NCBI GenBank assembly: GCA_000697665.1
Contig: KL197721.1
Location: 1-64,000, forward strand
DNA: 64,000 nucleotides
DNA from: Jaapia argillacea MUCL 33604
Lineage: Eukaryota; Basidiomycota; Agaricomycetes; Jaapiales; Jaapiaceae
Direction of reading: 5' to 3'
Part shown: positions 34,009 to 47,507 of the stretch, piece after piece
Layout: each line of letters opens with the position of its first letter
How positions within the stretch are numbered: the first letter of the stretch is position 1
The notes under the pieces: generated by a model
What the model saw: only the letters and a program-made list of their open reading frames with translations
What the model was told of the DNA's origin: nothing
The model's database searches: none
Program-made: the position numbers and the translations under genes

Positions 34009-35166
34009 TTGGATTTGGACCCTGACATCCCAATGTACTTTCGTCTATGTATCGGTGATTCGGTTTGATAAAACTTTCCCCCCTTTTCTTTTGCCCAAAG
34101 TGTGACGTTTGCCCAGGATCACGTTCCAGTTCTACTGTCTACACATGCGTGCCATCTACCTTGATGAGCTGTCCCTTGCGCTGCCTTTCGGCTTGGAAAT
34201 ATTAGTCAACGCATACACCCGATTGATCATTTTGACATATACACTGAGAGCTACAGCATGCTCTGGTGGCTCGATCATATAGTGTCGATGATGACGATGA
34301 ATTTCATGGAACTGCAACGCACGACTACTGTAACGAGTACAGACGGGGAGCACAGGGCCAACTATCCCGAATATGTGGTACAAAGGCCTGAGGTGATCGA
34401 GTGGGTATAATCGGGCCCGGGTTGAGGAGAGGTGGTAGGACTGGATACTTGAATTTAACTCCGACGCATTTGTTTGTGCGAGGGGAATCCTGTTATCGCT
34501 CCACATTATGATGTACATCTCACATCCGCCAGCAAGGGGATGCTTGTTCAGATCCCTCAAGGTCCGTAAGTCATACGTACCATTACGAGATCTAGAGGTC
34601 CTTGCACAGTTTTCCGAGCGAAGCTGGTTTGGAGTCCTAAACACACACCTTGAGTCTGACGTATTCACTTCCTTGAAGTTAGAGGACTCTAACTTTCTCT
34701 ATCCTCGTATACATGTGAACTGAGTGGATGACTCGCTGTCAAACCTCTCAGTTACTTGGACGTGCCCTGGCGGACGTTACTTGGAGTACTCAGACGACCA
34801 CTACATAGTATCATCCCACTAGTATAAGTGGGAAGCGCTTAATTGAAGAGGAGTACGTCCAGATGTCAATGCCAGCACCGCAAATGGTGGTCTTCCACAC
34901 GCAACCCGCTTCTTGTTGTGAACTACTCTACGCACCCATTGTATTTTCTCATTGCAGGATGCTGGAACCACCGGATAAGTACTCACCGTCATATGTAAAT
35001 GCGGAGTGGCGAACTGCTGGACATGATATATGGGGAGTAATGTACCGCCACAGCAGGCCCAAAAAGGCAAGACCGTAAGCATTCTTCGCTGGTCGACTGC
35101 GATTACAAGAAACCAGCCAAAGTCTCCATGCCTATCCTTCTTTCCTTCCATCATCTCGCTCAATAA
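34009..35166. other. Intergenic, one long unsupported ORF
   Basis: Between the chimeric gene and AMSH. A minus-strand frame of 170 codons (34156-34668) is open but has no recognisable motif, signal peptide or repeat, and its codon pattern (many His, Arg, Ser) looks like chance. The last few hundred bases should hold the AMSH promoter. Confidence 0.35.
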
Positions 35167-38100
35167 ATGAGTCACAGAACATCATATTCTTCCTCCCCGT
35201 CCTCCACCCTTATCCACAACCCTTCCGCCCTTTCCCCCTCATCGACACTAGTAAATTCTGGTCCTACTCGCCCCCTCCTCCCCAGCCTTGATTCCACATC
35301 TTCTCGCCCTGGCGGCGGCGGCAACACAGGCAACACACGCCCAGCGACTATCGCAGAGCTCGCCCAACGTGCCTTGGAGGAATCCTTCGATTCGTCTAAA
35401 GAGCTAAAGTATTACCTACGGGCGGCTCAGAAAGCTAGAGATGCGGGGAGAGATGCTATAAGAGCGGGTGATTTGGAGAATGCTTTCGTGGAGTTTGCGA
35501 AAGCTGCTACCATTGTCTTGGAGAGGTTACCTGCACATCGGGATTACACGAGTCTGTTGACGCCTTCGCAGAGGCATAATCTTGGATTGGTACGTACTTC
35601 CTACCTATTTGCTGTGGGTCGGTCGGTGTTGGCGAGATTTGATTAGTTGTATGGATGGAGAGGCGGGTTGGGTATTGGTTGGGTGAAGACGAGAGGTGGT
35701 TGCCTCGAGTCTCGTTCGATATCGTCGGGGATCAGCGGGGGGTGATCCAGATTTGTTCTAATTTTTTACTGTTTCCCTCTGAGTTATGTCGTGAAGATCT
35801 GCAGGAGACGTGCTGGAGATGTTATCATCGACGATCTGAAGGACGTCGCAGAACTGATGGCCTTCCATAGTATTAGCGGACGAGCGCCTCCATAACTAGG
35901 TCAGGGACCTAACCTCCCGCCTCGAATGACTCATCCTTTCTTCTTCCTTTCCTTTCCCTCATTTCTAACCTCCCAAATTTATTTTGCAGAACGGCCAAGA
36001 CATCCTCGACAACTTAAGTAGACTCAAACCTACTCTTGTTGAACGCCACGAACGATGGGTCGCATCCAACCCTTCCTCTTCCGCCTCTTCCTCTCTCAAA
36101 CCCCCCTACCAAACTCCATCACAAGCACCTCAACAACAACCCCAACCAAACCTCTCCCCAATATCTCCCACCAAACTTCGCGAATCTTCCGCTTCTCAAG
36201 TCGTACGCGAAGCAGAAGCTCGCAGAGACGCCGATTCCCAAGCCCGTAGAGATGCCGAAGACAGAGCGCGGAGGAGAGAAGGTGAAGAAGCAGTTCGTCG
36301 TCGACAAGCTGAAGAGATCAATGCTAGGAGGTTGGCAGAAGCTACTGAAAGAGAGAGGGGCGCTACAGCTGCCGCTTCCGCTGCTCTTGGTTTTAATCCC
36401 GGTTCGTATGGAAAGTCGTCTGGGGGTGATTTGTTGGCTGGTAGGTTTGATGGGATGAGAATTGGTGACGGACAGGGGATTGCGACGCAGAGGAGTCCGA
36501 GGGATGAGTTGGGAAGGGGTTCGTCCAGAGAGGATATGCAGAGGAGTTCGAGAGAGGATGTGAGTAGGAGTTTGAGGGATGATGATGGGAGGGGAAGTGG
36601 ACAACAAGATGATCTGAGGAGGAGGATGGAGGAGAGGAGGAGACAGGAAGCTGAAGGAATTTTGAAGAGACAACAAGAAGCTGATGCAGCCGCTCGGGCT
36701 GTCGCGTCTGGTGCACCACCTACTACCTCCGCCAATGCGAGTATCCGGCCTGAAGCGCAAGGACCGAAACCTCTCGGGTTGAGCGCTTCTTATCCAAGTT
36801 TACCGCCTCCGGTTAGCTCGTCTCAGCAATCAGCGATGCATTACCAGGAGCAGGAGGGGATCGCGCGGAGGCAGAGGGAAGCGGATCTTGCTGCCCGCTC
36901 GAGTCGACTCCAAGGACAGGGTTATGGTTCGAATCCGGTATCAATTCCGCAACAGCCTCACCATTCAAGCTCTGCTCCGAATTTCTCGAGTTCGAGACAA
37001 TCTGCTTCGGGTTATGACCAAGAAGAGAGAGCGAGGAAACAGAGAGCTGCCGAAGCTGCTGCTCGTGCTGCTCTTGATCCTAACACCACTCTTCGTGGCA
37101 AAGTATCGACTGCCTCTGCTTCTTCCTCTGCTTCGTCAAATTGGACTGCTCCAAACAATCCTCCGCTTACCGCCAACAACTCAAGCTCCTCTGTGATGCC
37201 GGCGCCGACTGCCGTCAGTTCTGCTCAATACGCGTTTTTGGAGTCGCATCATAAGAGTGGTATCCCGATTATGCCGTTGGAGAGTCCGACGAAGTATGAT
37301 GATGATAGTTCGACTGATGCTTCTGTAGCCGACGAGCCGTCGTCATCTCCTTCGGTTTTGTTGGGTGCGAGAGGTGGACATCATTCCAGACAGGCTGCTG
37401 ATTCCACGCCTACTAGGATGCCAAGGCGAACGTACGTCCCGACAAGTTCTCGTTCCTCTACCCTCTTCGATCTGTGACTGTATGCTGAATCCTTTGTTTT
37501 TTATGTTTTCTGTTTGCGTAGGGCATCGTATCCGCCACCGATAACAACAACATCTCCTCCACCTGCCGAAGTGGGTCTTATTCGGTACCCGTCCTTAATG
37601 ACCACCCACCAACTGTCTCAGGGGTACACACCCTCTCTACAGTCGATGTTCTTACAATCTATGGGCCCTATAAACCACACCACCACACCACTCTTGTTTC
37701 AACCTCACCCGCCAACTAGTGGGTTGTATTCGGGGATCCTTCCTCAGCAGTCATCTTCGGCGTTTGAGATGCCTGTCGCTCAGCACCATCCGCCTCATCC
37801 ACACTACCAACAACAGCCACAACAATCGATTCAATACCCCACGTATAACTCCCGTACACCCGTTTCGAATTCTCGTCCTCCTCCTCAATCCCAGCCCCCA
37901 CCTACCACCCAACCACCCGAACCCGAACCACAAGCTCCCCGTATCACTCGTGCTGATTCCAAAGTCGATAATAACCCACGCGAATTGAAAACTGTTAACC
38001 TCCCTCGAGAATGTTTACCTCGATTCCTTTCCATTGCTGCTGGCAACACGGCTAGGAATCGGGAGACGTGTGGGTTGTTGCTTGGGAAGGACAAAGGACA

Positions 38101-38742
38101 CAAGTTCGTGGTTACGACGTTGTTGATACCGAAACAACATTCGACGAGTGATACGTGTACTATGGATGAGGAGGAACTTGTTATGCAGTTTACGGAGGAG
38201 AGGAATTTGATTACTTTGGGTTGGGTGAGTATATGCGGTCCTTTTGGGTCTTGGGATGGTTGATAACTGATGCATCTTGTAGATCCATACGCATCCTACT
38301 CAGTCATGTGAGTGTTTTGTGTGTGATGGACGCTATAGACGAGTGTCCTGAGTGTTTCCTAGGTTTCATGTCCTCGGTGGACCTGCATACCCATGTTGCG
38401 TTCCAGAGAATGCTCCCCGAATCTTTCGCAGTCGTCTGTGCTCCCACTTCCACGCCAAAGTAAGCACACTCTGCCGTCTCTTGCCGTTATCGTCCACCTG
38501 GAACTAACCGTGATGAAGCTTTGGTATCTTCCGACTGACCGACCCTCCTGGTCTTCAAACCATCTTGAGTTGTAACGCTAAGGAAGCCTTCCATCCCCAT
38601 CCTGACCTACCCATATATACCGTGAGTCCTCCTTCTCCCTTCAACCGCCGTCGCAGATGAGTTGATGCTCGTTGGTCAGGACGCCGACAAGGGTCATGTA
38701 CAGATGAAGGACACCTCATTAGAGATCGTGGATTTACGTTGA
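35167..38742 (+). CDS. AMSH/STAMBP-like JAMM deubiquitinase
   Basis: Zn-dependent protease that cuts Lys63-linked ubiquitin chains on endosomal cargo with the ESCRT machinery (fission yeast counterpart Sst2). The start at 35167 gives [14 protein letters not shown]. Exon 1 (to 35589) holds the dimerisation/MIT-like domain ([38 protein letters not shown]). A 400-base intron (35590-35989) follows. Exon 2 encodes a long Pro/Gln-rich and then Arg/Glu/Ala coiled-coil region, with Ser-rich linkers to about 37433. Exon 3 from 37522 leads into the JAMM domain: [10 protein letters not shown] (catalytic Glu), then IHTHPTQS and [11 protein letters not shown] across an intron at 38308-38362. This completes [14 protein letters not shown], the HxHx7SxxD signature. 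The AMSH-type second zinc site is also present ([13 protein letters not shown]). It ends SLEIVDLR at 38742. The gene is complete, and its 5' half was copied into the upstream chimeric gene. Confidence 0.95.
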
Positions 38743-38982
38743 AGGTTTGGTATGGATCTTTCCTTCGTCTATCTATTTATGACAGTCATTGTTGCTTTAC
38801 TCCCATAATATCGAGCTCATCGTGCATGACCATCATCGAATTCAAGTCATTGTTGTACCTTGTAGTCTTGTCGTGATCTGTGGTTGTACATCTGTTGTAT
38901 TCCATTGACTGTCAAATCTATTATACATGGTGGGTTATTATACAGGGTCCTTGTAAGAGGCGAACTTGAGAGTCTAACAAAA

Positions 38983-41900
38983 TCAGGTTGACTTGGCGCG
39001 GACACGAGTCTGCACACGCATACCAACATCCCGCCATTGGCGGATTCGGAACAAGTAAGTGAAAGTAAAGATAGCACAAGTCTGCAAGGTGTACAGCGTC
39101 AGCCACAATAACAACGAAAACAAACGCTCCGACTCACATTGAAAGCGACGAAGACGAACAACAACGCCCAGTCTCTCCAACGATGGCTGTAATAGATATT
39201 GAAGTTGCTCCCAAGGAAATCGTCAGCGGAACGATACGGGCAGTACAGACAGCCGTTATTTGCGGTGGGGTTTGTCAAATAACCACCAGCCCGAGAAATG
39301 AAATTCCCCAAGTAAGTTCCGCACGTCAGTCCAGAAGGAGGTGTGAGTTTGACGTATTCCACTGGGCTGCACTCGGTTTCAGTGTGACCAAGCGCTACCA
39401 GAAAACCTTTGAGATTGTTGGACGGGAGGAAGGAAGTCATGGTGCTCACCATTTCCCAAAAGACCCTCAATTAGATAGGTGTAGGGAGAAACACGGTACA
39501 TCCATTTCCACCAACCAAGCAGGCGGAACGGTTGAAGGACACCATTGCTGGCAGATAGCATCGAGTCAGCACCGTATGGGAAGGCAGACGTGGGAACTCA
39601 CAAGGTTAGAACGAACGCAAAGAGAAAACTGAATAGGATTGCAGCGATCTCAGTGTTGGCTGACATAGCGGCAACTGCTTGTCCGATTGTTGTGTGATAC
39701 ATCGGCGAGACAACCGCCATCATTAGATACGTGTACCCGGCCCTGCTGCTTGGAAAACCGACTGTCCAGAACCAACAGAAGAACCAAAGGGTCGAGGCAC
39801 CCATGTTCCATGGTAGCTCAACGAGTATTTGGGATGTCACCAATGCCGTCCAACTGTACATGCGGCTTGGACGCTCGCGGGTTTCGTATATGTCGCGCAT
39901 ATGGATGAAAGGAACTTGAAGCTGATGAGCAACGGCCACGTTGACTATCGTCCCCATGAAGATCGCCTGGAAATACATTCAGAAGGCGAGAAGGTCAGGA
40001 GAGCAAGGCGGCTCACGAATAGCTTGTTTTGCGTTCCCTGCAACGTATTCTTCGAGTGGAAGAAAGTGAAACCCACGAAGAGGCCTGATATGATATTAAG
40101 GAAGACCTTGGCGAAGACGTACACTGGACTGCGCCAGTGGCATTGCATGTCACGAACGAATAAGAGATAAACCTGGCGAGCCCAAGAGGTCGAAAACTCC
40201 GTGTGGAACGCCGCTTCTACGGGCGGACGGGTCCGCCCTTCGCTGTGGATTTCTTCGATTTCTTCTTGTACCTTTTCTGCTTGAGCGGAGTGGGACCATT
40301 TGTCGAACCAATCGATATCGCTGGTTGAAGTCGCGCCGGCACCGATGACATCCAACATGAACTCAGCTCTGTTACACCGTCAGCGTTACTCGGGGGACAT
40401 ATAGGAACAACTACTCACGGATTTTCACCCGGGGCGATCGGTCGCGAGCCGTTCGATTCAAAGTAGTGGATCAAGTTGGTTGAATTTTGTCCAAGATCTC
40501 CAAAGAAAACGGTCTGACCACCTTTGCGAAGGAGCAGAAGACGGTCAAATAGATGGAACAATTCAGCTGAAGGTTGATGAATGGTGCTATTCCGACACCA
40601 CATGTTCAGAACTAAAAGCCTGGTGAAAGGAGGTAGACCAACCATAATATTGCCTGGCCACTGCGAGCCAACGATTGCAGGAATGTCATAATAGCCCAAG
40701 CGCCCTGGGAGTCCAAACCGGAGGTGGGTTCATCAAGGAAAAGTAACAGCCTCGGCTGAAGGAAAATCAGAGAAACAGTTATGAAGGGTAAACACAGTGA
40801 TCCTACCTTCGCAGCAAGCTCTACTCCGATGGTTGTGCGCTTTCGGTGCTCTACACCAAGCGATCCAATAACAGCGTCTGCATACTCCTCTAATCCGCAC
40901 ATTTTCAAGCACAGTTCCACACTGAAATCGACGCATCAGAGTAGTTGGAAGGAGAAACGCTTACGGCACTCACTATTCTTCTTTCTCCGATAATGGAACT
41001 GAATTCGGCTGTCGCAATTTGGCCGAGAATAGCAACGCTTCGCGAACGGTGGCGGTCTCCAAGTGGACATCCAATTGTTGACAGTACCCGCTGAGCTAAT
41101 CTTCAGCTCGACTTAATGGCAAAAGATAGGCACGAGAACTTACGTTTGAGCTTGGAAGTCGACAGGTAGAGGCTGCCCATTGACATATCTTTCGCCAGTG
41201 ACAATGCCAACGTCAGTCCTCTCGGCCAGCGCGTTCAACAGGGTTGTCTATATCGTGTTCCGGTCAGAGCAATTAGCGACAAATGATGGATGGAACTCAC
41301 TTTTCCCGCTCCAGACTCCCCCATTAGAGCAGTAAGCTTTCCCGGCGCCACATATCCAGAGACGTCATCCAACAGCTTCCTGTGCTCTCCTCCCGAAAGA
41401 GGGACGACATAAGAGATATGTTGCCAGGTGAAGAGGTCCGTCATCTTCGGCTGATCGCCAAGAGCTTTCTCCACGTGCGATTGTCCATTGGGGACTCCGG
41501 GTGAGGGTAAAGCTTCTCCCAGGCCCTTCTCTTCGTCCCCATTAGTTGCAGCAGCCTGAGCAGCACGATGTCTCGCGACAGCTTCCTTCGCACCTCGCTT
41601 GAACTGAGTAACAGCAGAGCGAACCGATGAGCCAGTGTTGAGTTCCGTCAGCAAGAGCATTATCAAAAAGAATCCGATGGCGAATGCTATCGTGATTCCT
41701 AAGTTCTAGATGGAATATAGGTGAGCACGTTAATCGTGTCAGAAAAGCGAATTTTTCATTTACCATCCAAGTCTTGCTGAAGTGATATCCATATGAGAGT
41801 GCGACGAAAGTAGCTCCATTAACCCGACTTTGACCAGCAACTGCACCAACATTCGGACAAACTTGGTTTGCCAGTGTGATGTTTTCGTACCCAGGACCTT

Positions 41901-44646
41901 GTGGGATAAGTTGGCATGGGCTGTTTAGCGTGCGGAACTCGTTGGTAAGAACGGCTTCATAACCGTAACGTAGAGGCTAAAGATAGGGGAGTAGGATGAG
42001 TTCGGTTGGTCACATGGACGAGAAGGATGGCACGAACATCAATATAGGTGATCCACTTCAACGCCCCAATCATGTATGGCTTAGGAATGTTATAGCCGGT
42101 ATAAAGGACGAGACCGAGCATAACGACACCGCCAAATGCCTGAGAGGGAGCGGGATCGCTGAACGCTGCAGCGAGGAGCCTAAACCACGACTTGAGAACC
42201 TGGGACATGATGAAGATGACTTGAAGATAGACATTATTAGGAAGGTTATGAAGGATGGCTAAAAACGATGAACATACAGAGGTAGAAAACGCTGGTGGAG
42301 GTGAGGTATTAGCGAGGTGATCCAAAAGGTTAGCATGGTGAGACGCACAAAAATTGAGAAGCGCTCCGTTGAAGCCCAACTAAGAAGTAGAGCACGACAG
42401 CGAATACGGCTAAGGTGATGAAGGTAATCGGTATATCGACCAACGTTAAGGCGAGCCCCTCAATGAAGGGATGGTACATCGCTGCCATGTGATGTCTATG
42501 CACAATGGGACGTTGTGCGAACAAGGCAGGGATTTCGGACATGGCTGTAAGAGCTGAGAACAAGATGGCGCTGTCCAGGAAGGGATCATCAGTAAAGCAC
42601 GGTTTCCCGGGAAGCTATTAACGTACAAGAAAAGGACGCCTCCGCGGGAGTAGGCCGAAGTCGAATCAGGCACCTTGTAGAAGACGGTGCCCATGATGAT
42701 GCCTTGGATGAGGAAGGTTCTATAGGGATGACTTATCAGTGACCAGAGGCAAATCAACCGCACATTCGACGACTTACGCGATGGTGATAATCTGTGCTCC
42801 AAGGTTGCCCTTCAGGATTTGCACCCTCCTCACCATCACAGCCCTCGTCTGCATCGCCAAGGAAATGGTATAAGGACTCTTCTTCTTCATACCTTTCGCA
42901 CGTTCAGCTCGCGCGCTTTCCATATAAGCCGTCGCGACCTCGGGTTTCCCGACGAATTCAGCTCGATAGGATTCGATGTCTTCTCGGTTGAGTCGACCGG
43001 CGAGTGAATTCTTGAAGTAGGCCGCAAACTCTGCAGAAGTACGTGGAACTGGGTGGTCGACGTTCGATCGTGGAATACGGCCGTTCGGGTCCGTCACTGG
43101 TGGCAAGTGTTAGTGAAAAGGATGTCTAACAAGACGAGACACTGGACGTACCGGCTACCAAGAAATCGGCAGTGGTCTGCCTATCTGCAGGTTCGTATCC
43201 AAGATCAATGAAATATTGTCGAGCAGCGTTTGCAGGGCCAAAGTACGCCATCCGGCCCTCGTAAAGAACACAGACTTTATCGAACATTCGGTATAGGGAC
43301 TCTCCAGCTTGGTACATTGACACGATAGTGGTGGAATGAGCGAGATCGGTCGCAATACGAAGCGCTTGAATGAACTCTTGTGCAGTGGACGCATCAAGGC
43401 CACGAGTGGAGCTGAGGCGATCGTGATCATTGGAATCAGTTTCGCCTGTGACATGACAGAGGAAGATGGAGTAACGCACTTATCCCAACAAGTCAACAGA
43501 GCCCTGGTAGCTAAGGTCTCAGCGATAGATACCCTCTTCCTCTCCCCTCCACTAACACCATGCACACTCGCATTCCCCACCTTCGTCTTCCTCGCATGTT
43601 TCAACCCAAATATCGTCAAAAGGACCTCTGTATACACCTTGGCAAAGTCTTCTCTGCTGAGTCCCGGGAACCTAGAACGAGGCGTCCTGGTCTTTACAGC
43701 AAAGTTCAAAGTCTCTTCGACGGTGAGAGTAGGGAAGTGAACGTCGTCTTCGGGACAGTATTGTACGTCACCGCGGTAGTGATTATGGATATCGGCTGGT
43801 GAGAAAGCATCGTAGTGGACTTCGCCTTCGACTGATCGGTACTCCTTGCGGTGATTGGCTAGGACTTTGAGGAAAGTCGAGCAACCAGCACCTGGTCGAC
43901 CGAGAACGGCTAAAGTATAGGGGAGTAAATTTGAGAAGGAGAGAAAAGAACAATTAGAGGAGTAAGTACCTAGCATTTCTCCGGGTCTGACAACACCTTC
44001 AAAACCGTTCAAAATGTCGCACAACGGGGGATGGCGAGCCTTGTGGATATACTTCAAAACGTTGTAAGGATTGAGAACGGATCCAAAAGTCGTTTGGTAT
44101 GATGCCAGAGCACCTAACCCCACAACCCGTAGATCTTCGAACATAACGCCAAGCTCTCTACCCTTGATATCGTGCTCTTCCTGTCTACACTCAAATACGT
44201 TAGCGTGGAACGAAGTGTAGGAATCGATGGAAAGCTCACTTCCTGATGACATTCTTCAGGACCTTTTCGAGATTGAAATGACCTTCGTCCATTGTAACGT
44301 CGGAAAACACGCTTGTGGTACGTCGAAGAGTAGATGTTCTCCCCGCCGTGGATAGGCGGCTGAGAGCTCGGGTTAAACCTTGCACACCTGGAGGATCGAA
44401 ATGGTTGATAGGAACGTGTTTGGTATGCGATTTGCGCCCTCTGAAGGGACGACGACCGTGGAAGAGTCTTCGTTTCCCATTATCCGCGACGGGCTCTGCA
44501 ACGTCGCCAGGCGAGTCATCGTGCGACTCTGGCTCGTCCTCAGCATCACTCAATCCGTTCTGGTCCCCATTACCATCAACCGACAGGGAAGGAATAGCAG
44601 TGTGATCTTCTTCGTGAGCCTCTTCTGGTGGAGTAGAATCCCCCAT
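38983..44646 (-). CDS. PDR-type ABC transporter (ABCG, full size)
   Basis: Plasma-membrane efflux pump of the fungal pleiotropic drug resistance kind, with reverse topology (NBD-TMD twice). The start at 44646 gives [15 protein letters not shown], a polar cytosolic N-terminus. NBD1 shows [15 protein letters not shown] near 43880, with Cys in place of the usual Walker Lys, as is normal in PDR proteins, and the signature [13 protein letters not shown] near 43540. The first membrane domain lies about 42800-41650. NBD2 shows MGESGAGK near 41320, [17 protein letters not shown] near 40830, [16 protein letters not shown] near 40730 and [19 protein letters not shown] near 40560. The second membrane domain runs to the end, with [11 protein letters not shown] last. 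Many short introns. Expected size about 1450-1500 residues. It shares a 0.7-kb divergent promoter region with the next gene. Substrate unknown. Confidence 0.95.
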
Positions 44647-45362
44647 TATAAGACAGTAGTAGTAGTGATTCTGGAGTCTCAAGTAGTTTCGTGGCGTAGT
44701 GGCGAGCACAGTCGTTCATTTTGTACTCCTCCGCACCGGGAAACCTTATGGCCCAGCGCAGACATTCTAGCCATATGCGTTCATAACGAGAATTCGAGAC
44801 AAGCTTGCCAGACAGCACCAGACATCAGCACGTCTGACAAAGGCATTAGCGTTTGTCCCGCTGCTCGCCGATATTGCGTTGTCTTTCAGACGCTATCCAC
44901 GGAATAGTGGAGCCGCATAACCCTCGCGCGCAACGTTGAAAACCATAAGATACGATGTGCGGTCGAAATAGACAGCTACACGAAGCTGGGCATCCAGCCA
45001 AGATGGAGTCTGGAAGGAGGCCATAGTCTTCGGGCCAATAGTAAGAGAACATGTGAATGAAACTTGCCAGATGCATGAGAGTCGTCAGAGTTAAAGAGTC
45101 ATGAAGACCGCGTAATCGGGGCACCGTAGATAGAGACAAGCTCAGAAACTTTAGGATCTGGTCCGCATAGGGCGGATTGCGGCACAACTGTTCGAAAGCA
45201 GCAGCGACGAGGGCTGGACAGTGGAACATCGGTGAGTCAAAGAGGATGAGGGATCGGCAATGGCTCGGCCCTTTCTGTATGTGGCTGTGCCCCGTGACAT
45301 CACTCAAGTCACAACGTCGGTTTGATTCATTCGAATTCGTTCAAGTCCAACTCGAGCCCGAG
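44647..45362. promoter_or_regulatory. Shared divergent promoter region
   Basis: 716 bases between the starts of the ABC transporter (minus) and the carnosine methyltransferase-like gene (plus). A minus-strand open frame of 153 codons (44846-45307) lies inside but has no recognisable feature and would leave no room for the transporter's promoter. I treat it as chance. No confident factor-binding site identified. Confidence 0.4.
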
Positions 45363-47294
45363 ATGCCATACACCCAGTCCCAGATCGATGAGGAACAGGC
45401 CCATTTCGCCAATGTCATAGAAACATTCCGCCATTATGTGCCCTACTCGGTATGATCTCCCTTTCACATGTTCTGATTGACAAAATCAGGCTGAGCTGAG
45501 CTTTGCACGCAGCTCGCAGCGAACAATCGCCGCCGAAAGGACTTATTCACGCTACCGTTCGAGGATCGAGAACTCCTAGAAGGACTCGGTTATAAGCAGA
45601 AACTATCCGAGGTCGATAAGGCTATCCGTGCCAACGGAGAGTTCTTGAGCGAGATTGTCAAAAATCCCGAGATCTTTGGACATGATGCCGATGGTTTGGA
45701 AGATGGTGAAGATGTTAACGTTGATGAGGCCCGGGACCAAGTTTCTCGATCTGACGATGAGACGATGACGAAGAAAGGTTTGTTATCAGACATGGTATAG
45801 TCGTTGATGCTGTGATAGAACGAATCCGACAGCATCAGGACACCCACCCCATTCCCATTCGCACGGTGATCACTCCAATTCCCATTCTCACTCCCATGAC
45901 CACGCGTCAAATCACTCCCACTCCCATTCTCATCCCCCGGCCGATGCTCATCGTCTCAACATCACCAGCACGGGCCGAAAGAAGCCTTATCGCCCCACAG
46001 ATTTCGACATGGATAAACTTCGCAGCACTCTGAAACAATTCGTGCGTGATTGGAGCGAGGAGGTACGTTTGCCTTTCTTGAAATTCTTAGCTATATGAGG
46101 ACGGATCGCACACGTAGCTGGCTTCTTCGACCAACTCAAAACATGGCAGGGTAAAGCTGAGCGAGAGGCAGCGTATAAACCCATGAAAGATGCATTGTTG
46201 GCGCACTTTGAAAACAAGTCCGCTGAGGAGAGGTTAGCCATGGTGTGATGACGCGTGAAGCCCGCTCAATATCTGCTTTAGATCTAAACTCAGAGTCCTC
46301 GTGCCTGGTGCTGGGCTGGGTAGACTTGCATGGGACATCGCAAGCTTGGGTACGATATTTCTTTAGCCCCTGAAATCTCTTGATGGCGAGTTCTCATCAT
46401 TTGCCTGGATTTAGGATTTGCTTGCCAAGGGAACGAATTCTCCCATTACATGCTTCTCTCTTCCTACTTCATTCTTAACAGGTGTGTTCCTCTATTTCAA
46501 TGTGAACTCTGATTCAAGCCCTGACCTTTCTTTGTACCTCCAGGACGGACAAGATCGACAAATACAAGATCTATCCATACGTTCATTCCTTCTCCAACGT
46601 TAAATCCAAAACCGCTCTCCTCCGACCTATCTCAATCCCAGATGTGATGCCCTCTGCTCTACCTCCTGGATCGAATTTCTCTCTCGTGGCAGGTAACCCA
46701 CTTCCCTTACCCCGAGCTATGACCGTACAACTCACTCTGGTTGTATAGGCGACTTTGAAGAGATATATGGCGCCGAGGACGAAGATGACGAACTCGAACC
46801 TCATTCGGGACAGTGGGACGCCATCATGACTTGTTTCTTCATCGATACGGTATTTAACCTGGTTTACTCCTCCCCCCTAACATCGAATTCAAGTGGATGT
46901 GAATGCAGGCTAAGAATATCGTGAATTACTTACGCATCTTACATCGTATTTTGGCTCCTGGTGGCGTTTGGATTAACCTCGGTGCGTTCCTTCACGTTTC
47001 ACCCCTTGGAACTGAAGGGTGACCGTTTTTGTAGGACCGTTGCTTTGGCACTTTGAGAACAATTCGACGAACGACCCTTCCATTGAACTAGACTTGGAAG
47101 AAGTAAAGACACTGGCTTGGAACATTGGGTTCGAGATTTCGGTTCGTCTACAGCCCGCAGCCTTGCCGTTGTTTCTTCTGACAGCACAAGTGTAGAACGA
47201 GAAGACGATCAGTACGACGTATGTGAACAACAAGGAAAGTATGCTAGGATATGTATACGAAGCAGCATTTTGGACTGCTACAAAGAAATTGTAG
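45363..47294 (+). CDS. Carnosine N-methyltransferase-like protein (N2227 family)
   Basis: Members methylate a histidine imidazole using S-adenosylmethionine. The start at 45363 gives [19 protein letters not shown]. The first exons read FRHYVPY and [17 protein letters not shown]. About 45835-45945 encodes a His-rich stretch with several HSHSHSH blocks. The methyltransferase core then follows: [19 protein letters not shown], the SAM motif [18 protein letters not shown] near 46290, [19 protein letters not shown] near 46430, [30 protein letters not shown], and [16 protein letters not shown]. The end is [11 protein letters not shown] at 47294. Length and motif order fit the family. The His-rich insertion is not part of the core domain as I know it. 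Introns are short GT-AG. Confidence 0.9.
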
Positions 47295-47507
47295 AGATAC
47301 TATGCCTCTCCTTGTAAATGAGGGAATAGAGTTTGCGAATCATAACACCACCGATTAGATTAGATCCATTCATCAAGGGCTCCAGATCAGCTCACAAGCC
47401 CCCCCTCAGATGACTCGGTTTCGACCATGACTTACATCTTCTCCCTGGGACCTGACGTCGTTATAAAATCGACGCCCTTCTGTTCCTAACGCAACCCCTC
47501 ACCAACC

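Noticed and set aside
34156-34668. 170-codon minus-strand frame
   Set aside because: Open but without recognisable motif, repeat or targeting signal; mentioned under the intergenic entry instead of being called a gene.
36119-36760. 213- and 179-codon minus-strand frames inside AMSH
   Set aside because: They are antisense shadows of the Arg/Ser/Ala-rich coiled coil, whose codon composition keeps the reverse frames open.
44846-45307. 153-codon minus-strand frame between the ABC transporter and the methyltransferase
   Set aside because: No family motif, no sign of introns, and it fills the shared promoter region; the plus-strand gene's leader overlaps it.
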